Of a stretch of 64,000 nucleotides of DNA, positions 8,820 through 16,837 are shown piece after piece. Source of the DNA: Paenibacillus zeisoli (lineage in GTDB: Bacteria; Bacillota; Bacilli; Paenibacillales; Paenibacillaceae); NCBI RefSeq assembly GCF_003994465.1, contig NZ_RZNX01000002.1:487550-551549 (forward strand), in the 5' to 3' direction. The position numbers and the translations under genes are program-made. The notes under the pieces were generated by a model. The model searched no databases. It saw only the letters and a program-made list of their open reading frames with translations, and was not told the origin of the DNA. The first letter of the stretch is position 1, and every line of letters begins with the position of its first letter.

Positions 8820-9596
8820 CTAATGTTTTCCGGCAGTTACACCACCGTCAACCGGTAGAATGGCACCTGTTATCCAGCTTGCCTCATCACTTGCCAAGAA
8901 TAAGATTGCGGACACCATATCCTGGGGTTGACCAATTCTTCCAAGCGGATGGAAGGTGTTAAAGCTATCCAGTACACTCCTAAGCTGCTCTTGTGGAACA
9001 AAGCTATGGTACACAGGTGTTTCTACTATAGCTGGGGCAACCGTGTTCACACGGATTTGTTCGCCCGCAAATTCTATGGCCAGGTTACGTGTTAATGCAT
9101 GTCTGCCTGCCATCGCCGCGGAATAGGCACTTGAAGGTGTGGCACCGATGGCTTGAGTAGCCCACATTGAACCCACGTTAACGATTGCTCCACCTCCACG
9201 CTTTATCATTTCAGGGATGACGGCTTGCGCGATAAAAAATGTGCCTTTCGTGATTGTATCCACATAGGCGTTGAAGTCATCTTCCGTATGTTCCAAAAAA
9301 GGTGTGGGCTTAAAAATCCCGGTGCTTGAAATCAATACGTCGATTCCACCAAATCTATCTACGGTCTCTTTCGCAATGATGGTTGAAGTGTCACGCTGCC
9401 TTATATCTCCTGCGATTGCATACACACTCTCTCCTGTTGGATCGATTTCTCTTGCAGCATCTAATAATACTTGCTCCCGGCGTCCATTGATAACTACTTT
9501 AGCGCCCAGTTTCACCAATTCCTTGGCTGTTGCCTTCCCAATTCCACTTCCGCCTCCTGTAACAACAGCCACTTTTCCATTAAAATTCATATTCAA
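8820..9596 (-). CDS. SDR-family protein with altered active site
   Basis: A 258-residue classical short-chain dehydrogenase/reductase fold. The cofactor motif TGGGSGIG (residues 13-20) is intact and the C terminus ends GAILPVDGGV as in FabG-like enzymes. Two canonical positions deviate. The YxxxK catalytic motif reads YSAAM (Y158, M162), so the catalytic lysine is methionine, and the NNAG structural motif reads SSTG. Serine 143 is kept. This could mean a lost or changed activity, or a sequence error of one codon. The ATG has only a weak ribosome site (AGGAGTC). The TACCTACTAGTAGGTA operator 12 bases upstream of the start ties it to the upstream TetR gene. Confidence 0.82.
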   Translation of the reverse strand: MNMNFNGKVAVVTGGGSGIGKATAKELVKLGAKVVINGRREQVLLDAAREIDPTGESVYAIAGDIRQRDTSTIIAKETVDRFGGIDVLISSTGIFKPTPFLEHTEDDFNAYVDTITKGTFFIAQAVIPEMIKRGGGAIVNVGSMWATQAIGATPSSAYSAAMAGRHALTRNLAIEFAGEQIRVNTVAPAIVETPVYHSFVPQEQLRSVLDSFNTFHPLGRIGQPQDMVSAILFLASDEASWITGAILPVDGGVTAGKH

Positions 9597-9607
9597 GACT
9601 CCTTTTT

Positions 9608-9623
9608 TACCTACTAGTAGGTA
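9608..9623. promoter_or_regulatory. TetR operator copy 1 (16-bp palindrome)
   Basis: TACCTACTAGTAGGTA is a perfect 16-base palindrome lying between the SDR start and the TetR stop. A one-base variant recurs in front of the TetR gene itself at 10232. The pairing of the two sites with one regulator and one enzyme is strong evidence for a private regulon. Confidence 0.8.
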
Positions 9624-9648
9624 GATTATTATTAGAAAAATAACTGCT

Positions 9649-10227
9649 TTAGTCAGGTTCCAAAGCAGTTATTAGTTCTTCAGCAATTTCATCGAACTTG
9701 TCGATGTCCTTAAAGCTGCGCGCAAGCAATTGCGCCCCCTGTAATGCCGCAAGAAACTTATGGGCTTGGCTCTTCGCTGTCCCCTTAAAGATTAACGTTC
9801 CATTCTTCATGCCATGACTTAAAATCTGCTCCAGCCATGTCAAATTCGTGGAAAAGTATTGGGTGAGCTTCTCTTGCACTTTCTCCGGTAGTGTAATGTA
9901 GTCAGTTCCATACATCACACCTAAACAAAGCCGAAAATCACTCGTGGGCCCCGCCTTGTAAAGCTCAGTAAATTTACGCAGCTTCTCCAAGTCATTCACT
10001 TCAAGCGAATCAATGTGTTTCAAAGCAGCCGCGAAGTTAACATGGTACCGTACCACTAACGCCTCTCCCAAATCTGCCTTGTTGGGGAAATGGTAATGAA
10101 TACTTGCCTTCCGAATTCCTATTTCTTTGGAAATGTCCGCGTAACTGAATGCATTATAGCCTACGGACTGAACGAGCTGCTGTGCAGTATCTAAAATTTG
10201 GTCTAGAGTGTTGTTATTCATATCCAC
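9649..10227 (-). CDS. TetR family regulator of the SDR gene
   Basis: A 192-residue regulator. The helix-turn-helix is near residues 9-56 with YADISKEIGIRKASIHYHFPNKADL. The C-terminal half resembles the YxaF/LmrA or TetR_C-type domain (LCLGVMYGTDYITLPEKV). It lies upstream of the SDR gene in the same direction. Matching 16-base palindromes occur 4 bases upstream of its start codon and in front of the SDR, so autoregulation and control of the SDR are likely. The ATG has no strong ribosome site; GTTATTCATATCC on the plus strand marks the start. Confidence 0.87.
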   Translation of the reverse strand: MDMNNNTLDQILDTAQQLVQSVGYNAFSYADISKEIGIRKASIHYHFPNKADLGEALVVRYHVNFAAALKHIDSLEVNDLEKLRKFTELYKAGPTSDFRLCLGVMYGTDYITLPEKVQEKLTQYFSTNLTWLEQILSHGMKNGTLIFKGTAKSQAHKFLAALQGAQLLARSFKDIDKFDEIAEELITALEPD

Positions 10228-10231
10228 ATAT

Positions 10232-10247
10232 TACCTACCAGTAGGTA
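10232..10247. promoter_or_regulatory. TetR operator copy 2
   Basis: TACCTACCAGTAGGTA differs from the perfect palindrome at 9608 by one central base. It lies directly in front of the TetR start codon and would give tight autorepression. Confidence 0.8.
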
Positions 10248-10319
10248 GATTGTCAAGGAGGTTTTCCTTCAAGCTGTTGGACTTGCATAATTTTCTTACA
10301 ATTAAGCAAATGGAATATA

Positions 10320-10349
10320 TTGACTCAATATATATCAGTCTGATATATT
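10320..10349 (+). promoter_or_regulatory. PadR promoter with embedded operator
   Basis: TTGACT (10320-10325) and TATATT (10344-10349) form a promoter with an 18-base spacer. Inside it is a perfect dyad, ATATATCAG-T-CTGATATAT (10330-10348). PadR proteins typically bind ATGT/ATAT-rich dyads that overlap their own promoters, so this is probably the autoregulatory site. Confidence 0.7.
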
Positions 10350-10396
10350 AAGACCGTGACATGAAGATTTTTCCAAACTTGCAAGGAGGATTTGCT

Positions 10397-10933
10397 TTGA
10401 ACAGTCAGGATGTTATTTTAGGCATGCTTATGAGGGAGGCATTAACCGGCTACCAAATCAAGCAGTTATTAGAGGAGGTCTTCTCAAATTTCTACAGCTC
10501 CAGCTATGGAACCATCTATCCTACGCTTGCCCGTATGGAAAAGGAGGGACTCATCACTAAGGAAAATGTGCTCCAGGACGGTAAACCTAACAAAAATCTA
10601 ATCAATATAACGCCTAAAGGAAGAGATTGTTTTAATGCTTACTTACTAGCCCCGCTAGAAGGTGACAGCAGCAGGAAATCAGACTTTATGATGCGGCTTT
10701 ATTTTGGTGAATTCGTTGGATATGACAAGGTAATTACTTGGCTCAGGCAAGCTCAAGAGGAATCGCAAAAGAAGTTAGATCAATTACTTGGGCAATATTC
10801 GCTATATAAAGATGAAATGCATCCAGCGCAGATCATCTGCATCCAAATTGGGATAGAAGAGTATAAGGCTAAACTCGCAACCATCGCCGAGGGGATTGTG
10901 AACCTCGAGAAGTTATTGGAAGAGCAAGGCTGA
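10397..10933 (+). CDS. PadR family transcriptional regulator
   Basis: A 178-residue regulator when started at TTG 10397, which has AAGGAGG seven bases upstream. An in-frame ATG at 10361 lacks any ribosome site and would add 12 unlike residues. The PadR winged helix is at the N terminus (ILGMLMREALTGYQIKQLL, then SYGTIYPTLARMEKEGLI), and the C-terminal Vir_C helical domain dimerizes. It precedes an SDR gene by 33 bases, suggesting a two-gene operon repressed through the dyad at 10330. The inducer is unknown. Confidence 0.88.
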   Translation: MNSQDVILGMLMREALTGYQIKQLLEEVFSNFYSSSYGTIYPTLARMEKEGLITKENVLQDGKPNKNLINITPKGRDCFNAYLLAPLEGDSSRKSDFMMRLYFGEFVGYDKVITWLRQAQEESQKKLDQLLGQYSLYKDEMHPAQIICIQIGIEEYKAKLATIAEGIVNLEKLLEEQG

Positions 10934-10966
10934 ACGTAGTAGTGAATTCGAATAAGGAGGAAGATT

Positions 10967-11785
10967 ATGAAAACTATTTTTATTACGGGGGCTTCAACGG
11001 GCATTGGTAGAACTACAGTGAAATATTTTGCTGGAAGAGGATGGAACGTAGCAGCCACGATGCGCTCACCTGAACAAGAAACTGAACTCACCTCACTGAA
11101 CAATGTGTTGGTGCTTAGGCTCGATGTTGAGAAAGAAGATACGATTCAACCTGCGTTAGCGGAGGCGATTGGGCGCTTTGGTAAGATTGATGTTCTCCTT
11201 AATAATGCTGGATATGGAACGATGGGCCTCATAGAAGCAGCTACGGAAGAGCAGATTAGAAGACAGTTTGAAGTGAACGTGTTTGGTCTGATTCGAATGA
11301 CTAAAGCCATGCTGCCCCATTTCAGATCCAATCAAGAAGGTCTGTTGATCAACATCTCTTCTATGGGCGGGAGAGTCACCTTCCCTACGATGTCACTGTA
11401 TCATGCGTCCAAGTTTGCAGTGGAGGGCTTCTCAGAGTCGGTATCTTATGAATTAGCTTCACTGAACATCAAAGTAAAACTGATTGAACCCGGTGCTATT
11501 AAGACAGACTTTGGCGGAAGATCGATGGAGTTCTTTTTTAATGATGCATTAACCGACTATCAGCCGTTTACTACTGCATTTCGAAGTAAACTGGGTGAGA
11601 TGGAGAAAAACCCCTCATACGCCTCACCACCAGAAATGGTTGCCGAAACTATATATCAGGCCGCGACGGACGGTACCCCTCAATTCCGATATGTAGTTGG
11701 AGAAGACGCCAAGATGCTCATTCATATGAAGGAAAATACGGAGGAAGAGGAATACCTGTCGAATATAGCCCAGCATTTCGCCTGA
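10967..11785 (+). CDS. SDR family oxidoreductase
   Basis: A 272-residue classical SDR. The cofactor motif TGASTGIG is at residues 7-14, NNAGYG near residue 80, and the catalytic YHASK is present with an upstream NISS serine. The set is complete, so an active NAD(P)-dependent alcohol/carbonyl oxidoreductase is expected. Its length and C-terminal extension fit the extended group of SDRs found beside PadR regulators. AAGGAGG precedes the ATG. Second gene of the PadR operon. Substrate unknown. Confidence 0.87.
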   Translation: MKTIFITGASTGIGRTTVKYFAGRGWNVAATMRSPEQETELTSLNNVLVLRLDVEKEDTIQPALAEAIGRFGKIDVLLNNAGYGTMGLIEAATEEQIRRQFEVNVFGLIRMTKAMLPHFRSNQEGLLINISSMGGRVTFPTMSLYHASKFAVEGFSESVSYELASLNIKVKLIEPGAIKTDFGGRSMEFFFNDALTDYQPFTTAFRSKLGEMEKNPSYASPPEMVAETIYQAATDGTPQFRYVVGEDAKMLIHMKENTEEEEYLSNIAQHFA

Positions 11786-11856
11786 AGATCGCAGCTATGT
11801 CATTGTGAAAATATAAAAGGTATATGCCGCTGCACACGACGCTTCGTTCACTTCAA

Positions 11857-13071
11857 TCAGTAATCACGCGCCGAGTCGAACCACCGCCCCGCCATTTCTT
11901 CTGTTATAGGCTGGCCAATCAGGTGGTTAGACTGGCTGAGCTGCCAGACGGCTTCACCCAGGTCTTCACGCTCGGTGGTTTCGATGCCTTTGAGCGTATT
12001 GAAGCGCACGGTGAAGGCGGTAATCACCGCCTCAGCCTCGGCATAGGTTCGGGCCTGTGCCAGGCCTGCCTGTGCAGCGTCGTAGGCCTCGTTGGCCAGC
12101 TTGGCCAGACGTTTGGGCCAGGATGAGAACGGTCGGCCGAATTCGGCGGTCCACCACTCCGGCTTTCGCAATTGGCTCACTGAAGCATGTCCGGCCCACG
12201 GGCGGCTCAGCGCGCGTGCTTTCATTTCCTTCCTCAGCCGCTTACCTGTAAGTTCTTCTACATTGTAGGCGATAAATCTGTCAAGCAGCGGCCACACGTC
12301 CAAGGACGGAAGGCCATCCAGATCAGGCATGAAGCGGAGCTCCAGATTGGTTAACCGGGTCTGCTGAGCCAGCAGGTCCATATCGCAGAAGTTCCCCCAC
12401 AGACTCAGTGAGCTCAGGTTCGGGAACCGGTCCAGACACTCCAGCGAAATGGGCTGCCCTAGCGGCGCGTTATGCAGGGACAGGCTCGTCACCTGGTACA
12501 GCTCACCTAAGTCAGGCATTAAGAAGGGTGTGTCCTCCTTGCGTCTGCTGGTGCGCGGCGATAGTGTCAGAGAAGATGGCATGTCGCCAGTGGCCGAGAA
12601 ATGCGCCAAATCACCCGATACACCCAGCAGGTAACACCGCTTCGGAAGCTTCAGACTTAGCCTTCCCCCAGACGGGCTCATTTGGATATGCAGGCTATGT
12701 ATGCTAGACATGCTGGCATCCACTGCCGTGTCTTCAGACAAGATCGGAGCCCACTTTATCTCCTCAATGGGACGTTCCTGCGCCCAGTTGAAGAACCCTG
12801 TATCACTTCCTGTGTAGTTCATAAATCGCGGCCAAGGCGATCCCGCCGGTGTAGAAAAAGCATCGAACACGGTCCAATCGATGGTCTCACCGGGTGATAC
12901 GTGTAGATCTGCTTTCTTCCCCATATACGACGGTCCTATCGCTAGACTGCCCACACCGCTGTGTATAATAAGCGTGTGACTGCCCGGGCCCGTCAGGTCG
13001 ATGGGATAACGCCCATCTTCTCTAATCGAGCCTACGGGAGGTCGAGCTTGGTTATCATTTGGCATCTTCAT
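11857..13071 (-). CDS. Leucine-rich-repeat protein, unknown function
   Basis: A 404-residue protein without signal peptide or membrane segments. Residues about 1-190 are beta-rich and unfamiliar. Residues about 190-290 hold leucine-rich repeats (VTSLSLHNAP, LSSLSLWGNF, LTNLELRFMP). The C terminus is helical and charged (ALSRPWAGHASVSQLRKPEWW onward, cited in parts). Similar proteins are often annotated loosely as gliding-motility-like in Bacillus and Paenibacillus, but I cannot assign a role. The gene is visibly richer in G+C than its neighbours. It stands alone between converging and diverging units; AAGGAAGATG covers its start. Confidence 0.7.
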   Translation of the reverse strand: MKMPNDNQARPPVGSIREDGRYPIDLTGPGSHTLIIHSGVGSLAIGPSYMGKKADLHVSPGETIDWTVFDAFSTPAGSPWPRFMNYTGSDTGFFNWAQERPIEEIKWAPILSEDTAVDASMSSIHSLHIQMSPSGGRLSLKLPKRCYLLGVSGDLAHFSATGDMPSSLTLSPRTSRRKEDTPFLMPDLGELYQVTSLSLHNAPLGQPISLECLDRFPNLSSLSLWGNFCDMDLLAQQTRLTNLELRFMPDLDGLPSLDVWPLLDRFIAYNVEELTGKRLRKEMKARALSRPWAGHASVSQLRKPEWWTAEFGRPFSSWPKRLAKLANEAYDAAQAGLAQARTYAEAEAVITAFTVRFNTLKGIETTEREDLGEAVWQLSQSNHLIGQPITEEMAGRWFDSARDY

Positions 13072-13491
13072 CTTCCTTTTTTCTTACCTCACAATGATCC
13101 CCTCAAACTATGGTTACGACGGCAATATCTCTCCCCGCCCAGAGATTAAAGCTAAACCCTGTTCCTCCATTACTTCAATTCCTATCAATCCAAAGCAGTC
13201 TTTCTACTTTTCTAAGCCATTCAGGTTTATAGAAGTAACTTGTTGGAATTCATCAGCTTATTCTCCTTTTGGACCCTATCATGCTACCCGCTCACTTATT
13301 TTTGTTAAGTATTGGTAAAAATAGGTCGAAAGAACCATATATAATTCGACAAATTATGATAAAGTTGCACTAGAAACTCTGATTCAAAAGGCAAAACTGT
13401 CGAAAGACAGTGACGCAAAGCTGCGGGTCTAAGGCGAAAGCTAAGACAGCCGAGCTGCCGGTTGTACCCATAATCGTGAGGAGTTGTCATC
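13072..13491. promoter_or_regulatory. Intergenic leader region of the EPS operon
   Basis: No coding gene is supported in these 420 bases. TATAAT at 13340-13345 is a likely -10 element, though a well spaced -35 is not obvious. The right part is a structured RNA leader containing the cyclic-di-GMP riboswitch. The left part (13072-13300) shows nothing I recognise. Confidence 0.5.
13385..13464 (+). ncRNA. Cyclic-di-GMP-I riboswitch (GEMM)
   Basis: The sequence carries the conserved GEMM-I core in order: GGCAAA (13390), a perfect hairpin ACTGTC-GAAA-GACAGT with GNRA tetraloop, then GACGCAAAGC (13412-13421), GGTCTAA (13426-13432), a second hairpin capped by GCGAAAGC, and GCTGCCGGT at the end. The tetraloop and its receptor helix are both present, as in the Vibrio Vc2 aptamer. 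The GTGAGGAG ribosome site follows about 15 bases later with no U-tract terminator, so control of translation is more likely than termination. It heads an exopolysaccharide operon. Confidence 0.92.
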
Positions 13492-14598
13492 ATGTCGAAA
13501 CGACGCAAAATGTCTATTTTTATTCTCGTAACTTTAGTCCTAGTTAGCAACTGTCTATCTCTAAACTCAGTATCCGCTGCTGCACCTGGTAGTCCTACTG
13601 AATCATTTATCATCGGGAAGCTTTACAATCCCAACCAAACCATTGCGACCCGGCTAACTGACGGTTCAAGTTCCCTCGATCCGAATATGGCAGGCGGACG
13701 GGAGGCCCTGTCAGAATCTCTTGCGCTCTGGATGACTTATGCGGTTAGAAAGAATGACAAGTCGCTCTACAAAACAAGTTATGATCTCCTAAATAAATAC
13801 TTCCTCGCTCCAGAAGGAACTGTTTATTGGAAGCTTAACCAGGATGGACGCAGCCAGGTTAGTACCAATGCCATGATTGACGACCATCTTATCATTGAAG
13901 CCTTATACAAAGCTTATTCGCAGTGGAATATACCTGCCTATAAACAAACAGCCGATAAACTTAGTCAAGCCAGCAAGTCCAAAAATATCGTTAACGGTTA
14001 CTTTGTCGACTACTATGATTTTAATTCAGGGTATCAACCCAATCAACTGACGCTATCTTATATCGTTCCGGGTGCACTAACCCAAATGTTGAATAATCAG
14101 CAGATTGACAATGCAACTTGGTCCAGACAAATCGATTTACTGAACACGCTGCCGACGGACAATGCCTTCTTCCCAAAAACTTATGATGTCGTGACGAATC
14201 AATTTACCTATGACAGCACCATTAATATGATCGACCAAGTATATATTGCGCTTCACCGTGCAGAAGCCGGAACCTCATCACCTGCACTGTATAACTTGAT
14301 CAAGACGGGTTTCTACAAGTCTAACCGGCTGATATCAAGTTATGACCGGGTAACTGGAGCGCCTGTATCGGATCTCGAATGCCCGGCTCAATATGGATTA
14401 ACGATCCTATACGCACTCCAAGCCAATGACAAGAGCTTTGCGCTCGATCTGTATAAGCGGATGATTGCGCTGCGGGTATCCGACAAATCAAGCCCTTATT
14501 ACGGCGGCTATGTATTTAATAATGATACTTTTTCTTTCAATAATCTATATGCACTTCTAGCCGAGCAGAAATTAAATATGATGGGTCTTATCCGCTAA
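13492..14598 (+). CDS. Secreted GH8-like glycoside hydrolase, YdaJ-type
   Basis: A 368-residue exported protein. The signal peptide covers about residues 1-31 (ending VSAAA). The rest is an alpha/alpha-barrel related to glycoside hydrolase family 8. The likely catalytic acid is in GGREALSESLALWM, and a conserved acidic pair is in NAMIDDHLIIEAL. Clear similarity to B. subtilis YdaJ is judged from this layout and from gene context. It probably trims or cleaves the polymer made by the downstream synthase. First gene after the cyclic-di-GMP riboswitch, with GTGAGGAG eight bases before the ATG. It is a paralogue of the next gene. Confidence 0.82.
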   Translation: MSKRRKMSIFILVTLVLVSNCLSLNSVSAAAPGSPTESFIIGKLYNPNQTIATRLTDGSSSLDPNMAGGREALSESLALWMTYAVRKNDKSLYKTSYDLLNKYFLAPEGTVYWKLNQDGRSQVSTNAMIDDHLIIEALYKAYSQWNIPAYKQTADKLSQASKSKNIVNGYFVDYYDFNSGYQPNQLTLSYIVPGALTQMLNNQQIDNATWSRQIDLLNTLPTDNAFFPKTYDVVTNQFTYDSTINMIDQVYIALHRAEAGTSSPALYNLIKTGFYKSNRLISSYDRVTGAPVSDLECPAQYGLTILYALQANDKSFALDLYKRMIALRVSDKSSPYYGGYVFNNDTFSFNNLYALLAEQKLNMMGLIR

Positions 14599-14661
14599 AC
14601 GCGGGCGCGCTTGCTGGAGCTTGATAGTTCGAGGCACAAAATTACGCAAAAGAGGTTAACC

Positions 14662-15765
14662 ATGAATGCAGGACAGAGGAAGCTAAGATGGCTCATACCT
14701 CTTCTTTTCTTAGTACTACTAGCAATTGCCCTGGCGCTTTACCTGATTATCGCAAATAAAACCCGGGAATCGCCGACCCTCTCTTTCGTCGAGCAGTATA
14801 TGACGAATCCGAACGGTACGCTCGCCACATATCTAGTAGATGCAAAGTCCGTTAATCCGGACATCGTTGCGGGGCACGAAGCCCTTTCTGAATCTGTAGG
14901 AATCTGGATGCAGATTGCCTTGGCAAATAAGGACCAGACCCGGTTCGATGGGGGCCTGCAGATTTTGAAGGATAAATTCCTGTCGCCTCAGCAGTATATT
15001 GCCTGGAAGCTGCAGCCTGACGGTACTTCCCAGGTCCATACCAATGCGCTGGGCGACGATCTGAGAATTGAGAAGGCCCTGCTTGACGCCTATGATCTCT
15101 GGCACCAGCCCAACTATTTGAACATGGCACAGTCTCTAGCAGGTACACTTCGAGGTTCCCTTTTATCTGGCGGTTATTGGGTGGACTTTCATGACTTTAA
15201 TTCGAATCTATCTTCGCATGAATTGAGCCTGGTCTATATCGATATACCGGCCATGAAGTCTATGAAGCAGCATGGACTGATGGATCAAAGCCTGCTGGTG
15301 CGGCATACGGAGCTGCTGCGGCAAAAGCCCGTTAGTGGCGTTTTTTATCCAACATCGTTTGATGTATCCACCAAGACTTATATCACGCGGGATGATGCCA
15401 ATTTAATTGATCAGCTCATTATTGCGATTCATCTGACGGAATCGGGGGATCCTGCCGGGAACCTCATCACTTTCCTGAAGCACGAATGGGAGACAAGAGG
15501 CAAGCTGTTCGGCCGGTATAACCGGCAGTCTCTTGAACCGACCGTGTCCTATGAATCGCCGTCCGTGTATGGACTTGCCATAGTGCTGGCTATGGAACTG
15601 AAGGATCAGGTATGGGCCGATGAGCTCTATACCCGCATGATATCTTTCAGGGGTAAGCAGTCTCCGTATAAAGGCGGCTATGTCGCGAACGGCAACTCGC
15701 ATATCTTCGATAATCTCATTCCACTGCTGGCGGAATCGTTATATTTTTCTAGGAAGGGAATGTAA
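14662..15765 (+). CDS. Membrane-anchored GH8-like hydrolase (second copy)
   Basis: A 367-residue paralogue of the preceding gene. I chose ATG 14662, which has AAGAGG six bases upstream, over an upstream in-frame TTG-type start at 14611. In place of a cleaved signal there is an uncleaved N-terminal helix (about residues 8-32, LIPLLFLVLLAIALALYLII) so the catalytic domain should face outward on the membrane. GHEALSESVGIWM and NALGDDLRIEKAL match the paralogue's putative active-site regions. A tandem soluble/anchored pair suggests division of labour in processing the same polymer. The next gene starts 2 bases after the stop. Confidence 0.82.
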   Translation: MNAGQRKLRWLIPLLFLVLLAIALALYLIIANKTRESPTLSFVEQYMTNPNGTLATYLVDAKSVNPDIVAGHEALSESVGIWMQIALANKDQTRFDGGLQILKDKFLSPQQYIAWKLQPDGTSQVHTNALGDDLRIEKALLDAYDLWHQPNYLNMAQSLAGTLRGSLLSGGYWVDFHDFNSNLSSHELSLVYIDIPAMKSMKQHGLMDQSLLVRHTELLRQKPVSGVFYPTSFDVSTKTYITRDDANLIDQLIIAIHLTESGDPAGNLITFLKHEWETRGKLFGRYNRQSLEPTVSYESPSVYGLAIVLAMELKDQVWADELYTRMISFRGKQSPYKGGYVANGNSHIFDNLIPLLAESLYFSRKGM

Positions 15766-15767
15766 GA

Positions 15768-16640
15768 ATGAATAAGAGGGCCGTTCGTAACCTTGACCTT
15801 GGCTATTCTTGCTTAATCGTACTCCTCTTAATTGAGCAAGCATTGGTGTTCCTAAGTGTATATCAGAATCAGACTTACCCCGCCTGGGCGTTCGGTGCCA
15901 GTGTTGGTGCGCTTGCTGCGATGGCTGCAGGATACTGGCTTCCTGCCGGATTCTCTGTCGTTATTGCCTTTTTGTTCTTTGTCTCCTATTTTGTCTGGCA
16001 GACGATCTACGGCTTCAACGAAGTCTTGCAGGTTGCATGGATACTTATCATTCCAGCCAACCTGATGACAGCCTCCTTCGTCCGGAATCGCATCATCCGA
16101 ATGAAGCGTATCCTGGGGCGGCTGAATGCCTTGAAAGATCAGAATCCAGTAATAGATTTGCAGACTGGCCTGGGGAACTATGATGCATTTGCCGATGCCC
16201 TGCTGAAGCAATCGACGCTGGCCTCACGTTACAACAATAAATATGGCTTTTCCTTGGCTCTGTTCAAAATTGACTTTTTGCCGCTGGTTATGGAGTCCGT
16301 TGGGGCTGGCCGCTACTCCCAGTTCCTTGTTGAGATCTCGAATACGATGCAGCAGCAAATTCGTAATGAGGATTCCAAGTTCTCCATCGACAATGGCAGA
16401 TTTCTAATTCTATGCCCTTTAACCGAGCATGCCTACTTCTCCGCCGTGGTGGAGAGGGTCAAGACGGCGATGATGAATCTCAGCTTCGAAGATAAGAATG
16501 GCGCGCCGATCAAGCTGGTTGTTCGGGCTTCCCTGATGCATTTCGATAAGGAGCAATTGGACCTGTTCGCCCATGCGGATCAGCTGATTGCAGCTCTTGA
16601 TAGAAGAACAGAAGTAGATCTTGTCGCCGAATACGTCTAA
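15768..16640 (+). CDS. Cyclic-di-GMP receptor, degenerate GGDEF (YdaK-like)
   Basis: A 290-residue membrane protein with four predicted helices (about residues 12-32, 40-58, 62-80, 86-105), then a GGDEF-fold domain (about 128-285). The active-site motif reads DNGRF (208-212) instead of GGDEF, so cyclase activity should be lost. The inhibitory-site motif RxxD is intact as RNED (199-202), spaced five residues before that loop exactly as in diguanylate cyclases. This is the pattern of B. subtilis YdaK, a cyclic-di-GMP receptor that activates a polysaccharide synthase. AAGGGAATG provides the ribosome site across the preceding stop. Confidence 0.87.
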   Translation: MNKRAVRNLDLGYSCLIVLLLIEQALVFLSVYQNQTYPAWAFGASVGALAAMAAGYWLPAGFSVVIAFLFFVSYFVWQTIYGFNEVLQVAWILIIPANLMTASFVRNRIIRMKRILGRLNALKDQNPVIDLQTGLGNYDAFADALLKQSTLASRYNNKYGFSLALFKIDFLPLVMESVGAGRYSQFLVEISNTMQQQIRNEDSKFSIDNGRFLILCPLTEHAYFSAVVERVKTAMMNLSFEDKNGAPIKLVVRASLMHFDKEQLDLFAHADQLIAALDRRTEVDLVAEYV

Positions 16641-16693
16641 CCGGTTCCCGACTTCATCCCAAATAATAAACCTCCGCGAAAGGTTGTGTATGT

Positions 16694-16837
16694 ATGAACA
16701 ACTGGGATTGGTTCATCCCGGTTTGTATCGTCGTCTCCTCCCTATTTTCTATTGCTGTCCTGGTCCTTACGGTCTTTACCCTTAGATTTCGCTCCACTGT
16801 AATTAAAAGATACGATCGGGGGAAGCCTCATGTCTGA
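16694..16837 (+). CDS. 47-residue single-pass membrane peptide
   Basis: A short frame begins MNNWDWFIP, continues with one strong hydrophobic helix (about residues 7-31) and ends in a basic tail (RFRSTVIKRYDRGKPHV). AAAGG lies ten bases upstream. Its last 8 bases overlap the start of the glycosyltransferase, which implies translational coupling. Small membrane subunits are common partners of family-2 polysaccharide synthases, so an assembly or stabilizing role is plausible. I know no named homologue. Confidence 0.65.
   Translation: MNNWDWFIPVCIVVSSLFSIAVLVLTVFTLRFRSTVIKRYDRGKPHV

Noticed and set aside
13305-13613. Minus-strand ORF across the riboswitch
   Set aside because: It runs through the complement of the GEMM-I aptamer and the GH8 signal peptide; no ribosome site.
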